In this document: in pieces, positions 9,576 through 18,477 of the stretch
Position numbering within the stretch: position 1 is the first letter of the stretch
How the letters are laid out: each line of letters opens with the position of its first letter
Source of the DNA: an uncultured Pseudomonadales bacterium
GTDB taxonomy: Bacteria > Pseudomonadota > Gammaproteobacteria > Pseudomonadales > Porticoccaceae
Direction: 5' to 3'
DNA length: 64,000 nucleotides
NCBI GenBank assembly: GCA_943846685.1
Contig: OX044363.1
Coordinates: 248,001-312,000 of the forward strand
Notes under the pieces: generated by a model
Told to the model about the DNA's origin: nothing
The model's input: only the letters and a program-made list of their open reading frames with translations
Databases searched by the model: none
Made by a program: the position numbers and the translations under genes

Positions 9576-11945
9576 TTAAGGAGCAGGAGTTCCTGTAGTC
9601 CCGTTATCATCGCTTACAACAATATCTTTAACCATTACCGGCTGGTCTTGATCAACCACATACATCAGGAATGATGAATAAGTCGTGCCAGCAGCCTGAG
9701 CAGGAATAGTCACTGTGTATTCCATTTCAGTTTCACCAACAACCAATACAGGGTCGAGATTAAATGCTGGATCAACATCGGGGTGCGGCAGACGTTCAAA
9801 TCTAAAGTAGACGCTAGTATCCGCACCACCGGCAGGAACCGCTGCCGTAAAGGTGATTGAGCCACCGTTATCAAAGGTAAACGGATAGATATCAACATTT
9901 AAGTTAGCAAAACCAGCCCAAACCTCAGCACCTGCAGGGTAGGTAAAGGTAGTGCCGTCAACTAGCGCGCCACCAAAACCTTCGATCATTTCAACACCAA
10001 CGGTATCAACGCTGCCGCCATCAGTAGTGCCGCCATCAGTAGTGCCGCCGTCGGTAGTGCCACCGTCAGCTGAACCATCTGTAGAACCGCCATCTGTAGC
10101 GCCACCGCCAGTAGTTCCACCAGCTGTACTACCGTTGTCATCAGTTACAACAATATCTTTAACCATTACCGGCTGGTCTTGATCAACCACATACATCAGG
10201 AATGATGAATAAGTCGTGCCAGCAGCCTGAGCAGGAATAGTCACTGTGTATTCCATTTCAGTTTCACCAACAACCAATACAGGGTCGAGATTAAATGCTG
10301 GATCAACATCGGGGTGCGGCAGACGTTCAAATCTAAAGTAGACGCTAGTATCCGCACCACCGGCAGGAACCGCTGCCGTAAAGGTGATTGAGCCACCGTT
10401 ATCAAAGGTAAACGGATAGATATCAACATTTAAGTTAGCAAAACCAGCCCAAACCTCAGCACCTGCAGGGTAGGTAAAGGTAGTGCCGTCAACTAGCGCG
10501 CCACCAAAACCTTCGATCATTTCAACACCAACGGTATCAACGCTGCCGCCATCAGTAGTGCCGCCATCAGTAGTGCCGCCGTCGGTAGTGCCACCGTCAG
10601 CTGAACCATCTGTAGAACCGCCATCAGTAGTGCCGCCGCCAGTCGTGCCACCAGCTGTACTACCATTGTCGTCAACTACAACGATATCCTTAACGATCAC
10701 CGGCTGGTCTTGATCAACCACATACATTAGGAATGATGAGTAAGTCGTGCCAGCTGCCTGGGCAGGAATAGTCACTATATATTCCAACTCAGTTTCGCCG
10801 ACGATCAATACAGGGTCGAGATTAAACGAGGGATCAACATCCGGGTGAGGTAAACGCTCAAATCGGAAGTAGATGCTAGTATCTGCGCCCCCGGCAGGAA
10901 CAGCCGCCGTAAAGGTGATTGAACCACCGTTATCAAAAGTGAACGGATAGATATCAACGTTTAAGTTAGCAAATCCAGCCCATACCTCGGAACCCGCTGG
11001 GTAAGTAAAGGTAGTGCCATCAACCAGCGCGCCACCAAAACCTTCGATCATTTCAACACCAACAGTATCAGTGCTGCCATCAGTAGAGCCGCCATCGGTA
11101 GTACCACCGTCAGCTGAACCATCTGTAGAACCGCCATCGGTAGTACCACCGTCAGCTGAACCATCTGTAGAACCGCCATCGGTTGAACCAGTACCACGGT
11201 CGCCACCTGTGCTGCCGAGATCATCAGTTACAACAATGTCTTTAACCATAACAGACTGATCCTGATCAACCACATACATCAGGAATGATGAGTAAGTTGT
11301 GCCAGCTGCCTGGGCAGGAATGGTTACCGTATATTCAAGCTCAGTTTCGCCGACGATCAATACAGGATCGAGATTAAACGAGGGATCAACATCCGGATGA
11401 GGCAGACGCTCAAATCGGAAGTAGATGCTAGTATCCGCGCCACCGGCAGCAACAGCTGCAGTAAAGGTGATCGAGCCACCGTTATCAAAAGTAAACGGAT
11501 AAACATCAACATTTAAGTTGGCAAAACCAGCCCATACCTCAGCACCTGCTGGATAGGTAAAGGTAGTACCGTCAACCAGTGCGCCACCAAAACCTTCAAT
11601 CATTTCAATTGAAGCAGGTTCGGCAGTGCCGCCGTCAGTTGAACCACCATCAGTAGCTCCGCCGTCTGTAGTTCCACCATCGGTTGAACCACCATCAGTA
11701 GTGCCACCATCAGTAGTGCCACCATCAGTAGCGCCGCCGTCTGAAGTACCATCAGTAGCGCCGCCGTCTGAAGTACCATCAGTAGTGCCGCCGTCTGTAG
11801 TGCCGCCGTCTGTAGTGCCGCCGTCTGTAGTGCCCGTATCAGGGACGGAAGGCTCTGGAATAATACCAGCGCCACTTCCGCCACAGGCCTGTAACGTCAG
11901 CGATAAAACCAATACATATAAAGGTGCTAAGCTCTTAATCTTCAA
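9576..11945 (-). CDS. Lipoprotein made of four tandem CBM-like domains, putative beta-glucan-binding protein
   Basis: No catalytic domain is present. The start is placed at the TTG at 11945 (GAGGGG site 7 bases upstream, as in the GH81 gene); a longer TTG frame begins at 11960 (794 aa). The signal peptide is nearly identical to that of the GH81 protein and ends in LQAC. Linkers of TDGG/TTDGG units separate four copies of the same beta-rich domain (MIEGFGGA ... [11 protein letters not shown] ... [17 protein letters not shown] ... [13 protein letters not shown] ... MYVVDQDQ ... VKDIVV). The same domain appears twice in the adjacent laminarinase. A role as a surface glycan-binding protein that holds laminarin for the enzyme is inference from architecture and neighbourhood. 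The domain family itself I could not name. Confidence 0.85.
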   Translation of the reverse strand: MKIKSLAPLYVLVLSLTLQACGGSGAGIIPEPSVPDTGTTDGGTTDGGTTDGGTTDGTSDGGATDGTSDGGATDGGTTDGGTTDGGSTDGGTTDGGATDGGSTDGGTAEPASIEMIEGFGGALVDGTTFTYPAGAEVWAGFANLNVDVYPFTFDNGGSITFTAAVAAGGADTSIYFRFERLPHPDVDPSFNLDPVLIVGETELEYTVTIPAQAAGTTYSSFLMYVVDQDQSVMVKDIVVTDDLGSTGGDRGTGSTDGGSTDGSADGGTTDGGSTDGSADGGTTDGGSTDGSTDTVGVEMIEGFGGALVDGTTFTYPAGSEVWAGFANLNVDIYPFTFDNGGSITFTAAVPAGGADTSIYFRFERLPHPDVDPSFNLDPVLIVGETELEYIVTIPAQAAGTTYSSFLMYVVDQDQPVIVKDIVVVDDNGSTAGGTTGGGTTDGGSTDGSADGGTTDGGTTDGGTTDGGSVDTVGVEMIEGFGGALVDGTTFTYPAGAEVWAGFANLNVDIYPFTFDNGGSITFTAAVPAGGADTSVYFRFERLPHPDVDPAFNLDPVLVVGETEMEYTVTIPAQAAGTTYSSFLMYVVDQDQPVMVKDIVVTDDNGSTAGGTTGGGATDGGSTDGSADGGTTDGGTTDGGTTDGGSVDTVGVEMIEGFGGALVDGTTFTYPAGAEVWAGFANLNVDIYPFTFDNGGSITFTAAVPAGGADTSVYFRFERLPHPDVDPAFNLDPVLVVGETEMEYTVTIPAQAAGTTYSSFLMYVVDQDQPVMVKDIVVSDDNGTTGTPAP
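9604..10665 (-). repeat. 531-bp tandem duplication within the lipoprotein gene
   Basis: Two consecutive 531-bp units (177 aa each, one domain plus linker) are almost identical at the DNA level, for example across 9710-9898 versus 10241-10429. A third unit upstream has the same 531-bp period but has diverged, and the most N-terminal one lies at a spacing of about 551 bp. The gradient points to recent expansion at the C-terminal end. Confidence 0.92.
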
Positions 11946-12253
11946 AATTTTTCCCCTCAATTGATTCGGGTAACTACCCGTTTTTATTACATTTCCCCAG
12001 CCAAATAACTTAGGAAAACTTATTATAATTAATTCTATATTACACCTGTGACCCGCAAAACCAACCCCCTACGCGTTCACAGGCTAAAAATATGCGACCA
12101 ATGGGGCATTCACTAGTGAATAGTCGTAATAACCCGCCAAGCTGCGGCCAACGGTGCTTGACTCCCCCAGTATTCTTAGCGCTTGGAATATAACTTTTAT
12201 TTTTTGCCGCAGGCAAAACTCACTCTATTGCAATTCTCGTGGGAAATTACAGG

Positions 12254-12283
12254 CAAAAAAAAGGCCCCATTGCTGGGGCCTTT
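12254..12283 (-). terminator. Rho-independent terminator after the beta-helix lipoprotein
   Basis: Stem AAGGCCCC / GGGGCCTT with an ATTGCT loop. On the minus strand it is followed by eight T, 25 bases after the stop of the 12308-15118 gene. The remaining DNA between 11961 and 12250 holds no gene that I can see. Confidence 0.92.
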
Positions 12284-12307
12284 AAAACGTATAAAAACAT
12301 TTTTATC

Positions 12308-15118
12308 CTAGAGGGAACCTTCAATTACCCACTCACTGAACCAAGGTGTAGCGCCTTCTTTAACTGCGCCCACAAAGTCAGTCGAGTCAAAGACGAAGCC
12401 AGAACCATTGTCCAGAGCAGTAATATCTGTAGCTGGTACAGAGGCACTGTCGTTAGTGATGGCATAGTTGGCATCGAGAACAATCACTTCTTCAGTTACC
12501 GTTGAACCTGCAACTGGCTCTTCCTTATTAAAGGCAACACCCACAGTGTCACACAGGAAGTTGTTCAGAGTGATAGGTGTATCGATCTTCGGCGTGTTTG
12601 CATCACCGTCGTTATCTGAATCATCGATACGGGCACAGGTTACATCGTAGCCAGTGACCGCTGAGTTGTGGATTGCAGCCGTGACTGAACCGCGCAGACG
12701 CATACCAAACTCACCCGCTGAGTTAGCTGCATCACCACCGATAATAGTTACGTTGGCGATAACACCAGCAGTCTGAGGTGTGTAGCTGGCATCAGAAGAG
12801 TTCAGCTCGATACCGCGGGGATCATTTGAACCCACTGGAACAGCACCAGGAGTTTGATTCTTAATGATCAGCGCGTACTGAATGTTACCCATGTAGCCTT
12901 CGTCAAAGTCGATATCATCATCGTCATTGTCAGTAAGAACAGCGTGAGTCACATTTACAGTACCACCGAACCACTCGATACCATCATCCTGGTTACCGTG
13001 AACCTGAACATAGTCGATCAATGTACCGTGACCAACACCTTGCAGAGTCAGACCGTTAATCTCGTTATTTGGACCAGCGATCAGACCGCCTTCAGCGATA
13101 CGCACATAACGGATAATACCGCTGTTGTCGTCGGCAATAGCGCCACCGTACTCTTTAACAAAGTCTCCGCCTTCACCCTGTACGTTACACCAGGCTTCGC
13201 CGTCGGCATAACAAACACCAGTGTCGCCCTGACCATACTGTGGTGCGAAGCCCTGAACGATTACACCGCCCCACTCGCCAGTACCATCATAGCCAGTATC
13301 AAGGCTGCTGAAAGTAATTGGGCTTGTAGCAGAACCGTTAGCAATCAGCTTGGAACCACGAGTTACCAGCAGAACGCCGTCAGCAAATGCGTTGACATCG
13401 ACACCAGCGCGGATCGTCAGGGTTACACCCTGAGCAACCACTGCGTCGTAATCTTCAACAGACGTGATCTCAACATTGCCGTTACCCACTTTTACAACAC
13501 CTTCTAAACGGTATTCAACACCAGCAACCATTGTGTAGTCTTTGTCGATAGTGCCAGTCATAGTACAGACAGTCTTAGAGGCGTTACATACTGCAAAGCT
13601 CTCTTCCTGTACTTCTTCCTGGAATCCAACAGAACCGGGAATTGTCCAGTCAGCCCACCAAGGCATTGAAGCAGAAGGGTCTACAGCACCCACAAAGTTA
13701 GTTGAGTCGAATACAAAACCTGAACCGTTATCAAAGGCGGCAATATCAGTTGGAGCGCCGAGCATTGCCGATGAATTGATGATGGCGAGGTTGTCGTCAA
13801 AGTTGATACCTTCTTCAATAACCGTTGAACCAGCTACCGGATCTTCCTTATTAAAGGCAACACCTACAGTGTCACACAGGAAGTTGTTCAGAGTGATAGG
13901 TGTATCAATCTTCGGCGTGTTTGAATCACCGTCGTTATCTGAATCATCGATACGGGCACAGGTTACATCGTAGCCAGTGACCGCTGAGTTGTGGATTGCA
14001 GCCGTGACTGAACCGCGCAGACGCATACCGAACTCACCTTTAGAGTTAGCTGCATCACCACCGATAATAGTCACGTTGGCAATTACACCAGCAGTCTGAG
14101 GTGTGTAGCTGGCATCAGAAGAGTTCAGCTCGATACCGCGGGGATCATTTGAACCAACAGGAACAGCACCAGGGGTCTGGTTTTTGATAATCAGCGCGTA
14201 CTGAATGTTACCCATGTAACCTTCATCAAAATCGATATCATCATCGTCATTGCCAGTCAGAACAGCGTGAGTTACGTTAGCTGTACCACCGAACCACTCG
14301 ATACCATCATCCTGGTTACCGTGAACCTGAATGTAGTCAATCACAGTGCCGTGACCAACACCTTGCAGAGTCAGACCATTGATCTCGTTGTTTGGACCAG
14401 CGATCAGGCCGCCTTCAGCAATACGCACATAACGGATAACACCGCTGTTATCATCGGCAATATTGCCGCCGTATTCTTTAACGAAGTCACCGCCTTCGCC
14501 CTGAACGTTACACCAGACTTCACCGTCGGCGAAACAAGCGCCAGTGTCGCCCTGGCCATACTGTGGTGCGAAGCCCTGAACCACTACGCCACCCCATTCG
14601 CCCATGCCATCATAGTCAGCGTCGAGGCTGCTAAATGTAATTGGGCTGGTTGCTGAACCATCAGCAATCAATTGAGAACCGCGAGTTACCAGCAAAACGC
14701 CATCAGCGGCAGCTTTAACATCTGAACCAGCTTCTACTGTCAGCTCAACACCCTGAGCAACAACTGCGTCGTACTCAACCTGAGAAGCGATCGCTACATT
14801 GCCGTTACCAACCTGAACAACACCGCTGAGGATGTAGTTTACTTCTTGCAAAAATGTGTAATCAGTGTCGATAGTGCCTGTTACCGTGCCCTGTGAGCAA
14901 TCATCGTTGAAAGCAACGAACGCTGCTTCTTCAACCTGAGCACAGAGACCAGTGACAACTGGCGTTTCAACATCTGGCGTCTCTGTTGTTGTAACACTGT
15001 TATCAATAACATCGCCTTCAACGTTTACCGTAATGTCACCTGCGCTCTCGCTGTTGCCATCACAACCTGCGAGTGCCATAGAGGCTAGCAGGCACCCTAC
15101 ATATAGATTAGTTCTCAT
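12308..15118 (-). CDS. Large duplicated beta-helix-like lipoprotein paired with a TonB-dependent receptor
   Basis: A 936-aa lipoprotein (signal peptide MRTNLYVGCLLASMALAGC, lipobox LAGC) made of two copies of a roughly 430-aa module. Each module starts with a C-x7-C-x-GTI/TGTID segment and continues with short repeating strands typical of right-handed beta-helices (EWGGVVVQGFAPQYGQG, YVRIAEGG, IDYIQVHGNQDDGIEWFGG). Each also has acidic patches (NDDDDIDFDEG, DDSDNDGD) likely to bind calcium. Similar proteins occur next to TonB-dependent receptors in other marine bacteria, but I know of no assigned function. It starts 90 bp after the receptor frame with no terminator between, so I infer co-transcription from the Pho-box promoter at 18367-18395 and a role with the receptor at the cell surface. 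Confidence 0.82.
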   Translation of the reverse strand: MRTNLYVGCLLASMALAGCDGNSESAGDITVNVEGDVIDNSVTTTETPDVETPVVTGLCAQVEEAAFVAFNDDCSQGTVTGTIDTDYTFLQEVNYILSGVVQVGNGNVAIASQVEYDAVVAQGVELTVEAGSDVKAAADGVLLVTRGSQLIADGSATSPITFSSLDADYDGMGEWGGVVVQGFAPQYGQGDTGACFADGEVWCNVQGEGGDFVKEYGGNIADDNSGVIRYVRIAEGGLIAGPNNEINGLTLQGVGHGTVIDYIQVHGNQDDGIEWFGGTANVTHAVLTGNDDDDIDFDEGYMGNIQYALIIKNQTPGAVPVGSNDPRGIELNSSDASYTPQTAGVIANVTIIGGDAANSKGEFGMRLRGSVTAAIHNSAVTGYDVTCARIDDSDNDGDSNTPKIDTPITLNNFLCDTVGVAFNKEDPVAGSTVIEEGINFDDNLAIINSSAMLGAPTDIAAFDNGSGFVFDSTNFVGAVDPSASMPWWADWTIPGSVGFQEEVQEESFAVCNASKTVCTMTGTIDKDYTMVAGVEYRLEGVVKVGNGNVEITSVEDYDAVVAQGVTLTIRAGVDVNAFADGVLLVTRGSKLIANGSATSPITFSSLDTGYDGTGEWGGVIVQGFAPQYGQGDTGVCYADGEAWCNVQGEGGDFVKEYGGAIADDNSGIIRYVRIAEGGLIAGPNNEINGLTLQGVGHGTLIDYVQVHGNQDDGIEWFGGTVNVTHAVLTDNDDDDIDFDEGYMGNIQYALIIKNQTPGAVPVGSNDPRGIELNSSDASYTPQTAGVIANVTIIGGDAANSAGEFGMRLRGSVTAAIHNSAVTGYDVTCARIDDSDNDGDANTPKIDTPITLNNFLCDTVGVAFNKEEPVAGSTVTEEVIVLDANYAITNDSASVPATDITALDNGSGFVFDSTDFVGAVKEGATPWFSEWVIEGSL

Positions 15119-15207
15119 GTTTAGCTTTCCTATTTAATGTGTTTTAAATTTTTTAGCGAAATATCCCAAATGGTAAATTCCGCTTTACCTACTACCGATT
15201 TGTAAAA

Positions 15208-16356
15208 TTAAAGTCTGTAATCCAGAGATAAACTGATCGATGTTCCGACTTCATAAACCTCGATTAAGTTATTGTTTTGCGTATAGCTGACTGGCTCATC
15301 CGTTAGGTTTTTAAGCTTGAGTTTTACCGTCCACTGCTCTGAGAAGGACTTCTCGTAATTCATATCAACAAGGGTTCGCCCAACTTCAACAACCGGCCCC
15401 AGTGCAGCGCCTCGCGCAGTGCGGAAGATTCGATCGTCAAAATAGTTAACCAGCAGAGTGACCTTCTGCTCGGATGGATAATGGTCGTAACCAATCTGCA
15501 GGTTTGCCAGGTATTCAGACTGGCCCTGTAGCTGACGGCCATTGGAACCGGCACCTTCAAGCTGCAGCGACTTGGCGCCCAGAGTTACGGCAGAATCGAT
15601 AAATGTAATATTGCCGTTGACGAAAACCGAGTGATCATCGCGATCAAATACCACGCTGTTGAAATCAAATTCGATGCCATCGAGTTCTGCGGCTTCCTGA
15701 TTTCTAAAGGTAATACCATCGGCAGCGGAACCAGAAGCGTCTGGAATTGCACGCTCTACAGGATTGATAATTTCCTTATTGAAGAGTGCCAGCGAAACAC
15801 TGTTGCTCTCACCAAAGTAGTACTCCATACGTAAATCGAGGTTATCGATCTCGGAAACCATCAGCTCCGGTGTACCAAAAATAGGATCATCCGTTGATGG
15901 GTCATAGGACTGTGATGCAGAGCGCTCGATAAGACCGGGGTATGAAACTGTCTGGCTGTAACCCAAGCGCAACTGAAGTTCTTCAGTGGCACGCCAAGAC
16001 AGGTTAAATGCCGGGTACCAAGCTTCGTGTTCCAGAGTGCCAGCCGCAGCTGATAAGGAATTAGGGTAGCTAATATCCTGACTAAAGCTTTCAAAGCGTG
16101 CACCCAATTCGGCTGTCCAGGCGCTGCCCAATTCATTGATCGCTTTTAGGTAATAGCCCTCTATTTTCTCTGCGGAGGCGTAGGAGTCGGTCGATCCAGT
16201 CGCTGGTCGCAGTCTAAATGCATCGGCGGCAAAATTTTCAACCGACAATAGAGATTCAATGCCATCAGTTACATTCAGGGAAATTGGATCATCACCCAGT
16301 CGAATACCGAAACGGTAGAGATCAACCGTTCGCTGCTTTATCCGAAGCCAGAGCAC
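15208..16356 (-). CDS. TonB-dependent receptor, C-terminal part (after frameshift)
   Basis: This frame encodes the second half of the beta-barrel of the receptor that begins at 18247. It has alternating hydrophobic strands, LGYSQTVSYPGLIERS, LDLRMEYYFGESNSVSLALF and a closing strand ending SLSLDYRL. The apparent GTG start at 16356 is probably not used, since the first residues are the tail of the other frame. Skipping one base near 16331-16337 joins ...GALASDKA to RTVDLYRFGIRLG, which reads as an uninterrupted barrel strand. Whether this is a true mutation or a sequence error cannot be told here. Confidence 0.8.
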   Translation of the reverse strand: MLWLRIKQRTVDLYRFGIRLGDDPISLNVTDGIESLLSVENFAADAFRLRPATGSTDSYASAEKIEGYYLKAINELGSAWTAELGARFESFSQDISYPNSLSAAAGTLEHEAWYPAFNLSWRATEELQLRLGYSQTVSYPGLIERSASQSYDPSTDDPIFGTPELMVSEIDNLDLRMEYYFGESNSVSLALFNKEIINPVERAIPDASGSAADGITFRNQEAAELDGIEFDFNSVVFDRDDHSVFVNGNITFIDSAVTLGAKSLQLEGAGSNGRQLQGQSEYLANLQIGYDHYPSEQKVTLLVNYFDDRIFRTARGAALGPVVEVGRTLVDMNYEKSFSEQWTVKLKLKNLTDEPVSYTQNNNLIEVYEVGTSISLSLDYRL

Positions 16357-18247
16357 CCACTACCAGAGAGGTGAAATTTTCAGCGCCCCACTCGAAAGAG
16401 CCGGTGTAGTCAAAACCAATATCATTACTGACTTCGTTCAGGTCTGACCAGCGACGCTCAAGTGACGATGTTGCCAGGCTGCCGTTCTGTAAGAAGTACT
16501 GGCGACGATCCGGTTCGATACGATCAGTTTCCGAGTAACCAACACGCCAATCGATCTTGCTCTCCAGATCACCCAGGTAAAAATCATAGAGACCACTGAC
16601 GCTCTGGGAGAACAGCTGGCGCTGCACATATTCTAAAATTGTCTTGTCGCGGTTAACGCCTTCAATATCCACAGCAACGGTGTTTCTCGAGGTGTCATCT
16701 GTAGAGCGCAACAGGGTTGTCTTGGAGAGAATTTCACCGCGGTCAAACTCATAGCCAACCACGCCGTAGCCATTCACAGAAACTGTGTCCTGTGTGCGGT
16801 TATACATACCGGTCAGGTTAATTGGGTTGCTCAGGCTTGCGTCGCCGCGGTAGCCAGTTGTGCGTCCATAGGAGGCGGCAACAAAGTAACCGAGCTCGCC
16901 TTCAGCAAAATCAAAGCGATCGCCAAAGTCCGCATCAAAGCCAATATTTGGATTGGCATTAACCGGTTCCAGATCATAGTCGGGCTTAAAGGTAAGCGCG
17001 TAGGCAAGTGCTACTTCAGGGCGGGTACAGATATCGGCTATCTCAGGATCACAGATAGTCAGTGAAGTACCACCGTTTGTGGCTTCTAATACACCGCTGT
17101 GAATATCTCTTAAGCCGCTGTCAAAGCCAGCCCACTCAGTAACTGAGTCGCGATAGCCCTGCACATCATCACCGGTAAAGCTGCTGTTAAACCCGGTGGA
17201 CACTGACAGGCTGCCAACGCGTTCATCGGGCAGGCCTTTGGTTTTTACAGCGATCGAGCCACCAGTTGTGGATGCCAGCTGATCTGCTGAAAATGATTTT
17301 TGAACGGCAATCGATTCAACAATATTTGACGGGAAAAGGTCGAGCTGGATATCGCGACGCAGTGGATCCGTACTCGGCATCAGAATGCCATTAAAGTTGG
17401 TGGCGATATAGCGGCCGTCGAGACCACGAACATTGGCGTACTTGCCTTCACTGACACTGAGGCCAACAATTCGGCCAATCGCCAGTGCCACATCACTGTC
17501 ACCAAAGCGGGCAATCTGATCGGCATCCATCGCGCTGACAATTGACGAAGCGTACCGCTGAATATCACCAGCGCCTTCGGTTGGGTTAAATACACCCAGA
17601 GTAACCACCTCTTCCAGACGTGGGGTCGGCAGTGCAATAGCGGAATCCGCTGGCGGCTTTTTCAATAACTTAAAGCGCGCATTAACACCCAGATCAGCAA
17701 ATACTCGAATAGCATCGACACTGGAAGATCTGTATCCATCTCTGGTGATTTCAACACTGTGCACACCGCGGGGAAGTTCAAGGGTATAAATACCTTCAGC
17801 GTTGGTCTCTGTGGATAATTGAATATCGACCACTTCAACGGTTGCACCGACAATCGGCAGCCCGGAGGGTGAGGTAACCACACCGGCAATATAACCAGAG
17901 GCATCGCTGTCAGCAGTAAAGGCCTGGCTTTTTACCACCGGCTCAACACCCTGCTCTCGGCTGAATACAGCTGAGACTTCAACTTCGCCGTTTTTGGGGA
18001 TATTAAATCTAACCGGAATCGCCAGATCGTCATCAATCAAATAGAGCTTGTGGGCACCAGGCTTCAATGAGGCCTGAATCAGACCCTTGCCATCAGTGAC
18101 GCCAACAATCTTGCCGTCGACAGCAACTTTCACATGTCGAAGCGGTGCATCTTCAAGAAACACAAGGACAAAAAGGTCCTCAGCCAACGCCTTGGGCGCT
18201 ATAAATGAAGCTACCAAACTCAATACAAAAAACCATTTTCTGGCCAT
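16322..18247 (-). CDS. TonB-dependent receptor, N-terminal part with carboxypeptidase-like regulatory domain
   Basis: The first 641 residues of an outer-membrane active transporter of about 1010 aa in total. A signal peptide (ending PKALAED) is followed by a PEGA-like segment (about 25-100). A carboxypeptidase-regulatory-like domain (about 115-190, GVVTSPSGLPIVGATVEV) comes next, then a TonB-box-like LEEVVTLG (about 212) and the plug domain (VRGLDGRYIATNFNGI, SIAVQKSFSADQLASTTGGSI). The first barrel strands follow. The frame ends early at 16322 because of one extra base. Three or more PhoB half-sites lie upstream, so it is probably made under phosphate limitation and may import a phosphorus compound such as an organic phosphate. 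The substrate is inference only. Confidence 0.88.
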   Translation of the reverse strand: MARKWFFVLSLVASFIAPKALAEDLFVLVFLEDAPLRHVKVAVDGKIVGVTDGKGLIQASLKPGAHKLYLIDDDLAIPVRFNIPKNGEVEVSAVFSREQGVEPVVKSQAFTADSDASGYIAGVVTSPSGLPIVGATVEVVDIQLSTETNAEGIYTLELPRGVHSVEITRDGYRSSSVDAIRVFADLGVNARFKLLKKPPADSAIALPTPRLEEVVTLGVFNPTEGAGDIQRYASSIVSAMDADQIARFGDSDVALAIGRIVGLSVSEGKYANVRGLDGRYIATNFNGILMPSTDPLRRDIQLDLFPSNIVESIAVQKSFSADQLASTTGGSIAVKTKGLPDERVGSLSVSTGFNSSFTGDDVQGYRDSVTEWAGFDSGLRDIHSGVLEATNGGTSLTICDPEIADICTRPEVALAYALTFKPDYDLEPVNANPNIGFDADFGDRFDFAEGELGYFVAASYGRTTGYRGDASLSNPINLTGMYNRTQDTVSVNGYGVVGYEFDRGEILSKTTLLRSTDDTSRNTVAVDIEGVNRDKTILEYVQRQLFSQSVSGLYDFYLGDLESKIDWRVGYSETDRIEPDRRQYFLQNGSLATSSLERRWSDLNEVSNDIGFDYTGSFEWGAENFTSLVVGALASDKAANG

Positions 18248-18344
18248 CTTCCACCCAACCTCGCGTCATGACTGTTAAATTCAATTATTTGAGGCGCACG
18301 TAAATGCGCCTTGCATCAATAAGGATGCAAATTAACAGTCAAAA

Positions 18345-18395
18345 ATGACGATGGCGTGAATGTTTAATGACAGAAAAATGACTTAAATATGACAG
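18345..18395 (-). promoter_or_regulatory. Tandem Pho-box half-sites upstream of the TonB-dependent receptor
   Basis: On the minus strand TGTCAT (18389-18394), AGTCAT (18378-18383) and TGTCAT (18367-18372) follow each other at exactly 11 bp. A further CGTCAT at 18345-18350 is two 11-bp steps away. The most upstream 20 bases, beginning CTGTCATATTTAAGTCAT, match the PhoB box consensus (CTGTCAT-N4-CTGTCA(C/T)). The array lies about 120-150 bp before the start at 18247. Confidence 0.8.
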
Positions 18396-18430
18396 ATTTA
18401 ATTACTTCTTACCTTGCGCAAGAAGCATCA

Positions 18431-18470
18431 GCTAACCACAGAAAAGGGCTTCTATGGTTAGCTATTTTTT
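18431..18470 (+). terminator. Hairpin with U run on the plus strand near the phoU end
   Basis: GCTAACCACAG and CTATGGTTAGC can pair (one mismatch) and are followed by TATTTTTTAG on the plus strand. No plus-strand gene ends here, so it may block antisense reading into phoU or act as a 3' end hairpin for phoU. Confidence 0.4.
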
Positions 18471-18477
18471 AGACTAT

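Noticed and set aside
12854..14656. Several plus-strand open frames of 60-217 aa opposite the beta-helix lipoprotein
   Set aside because: They arise from the repetitive composition of the minus-strand gene and mirror its two modules.
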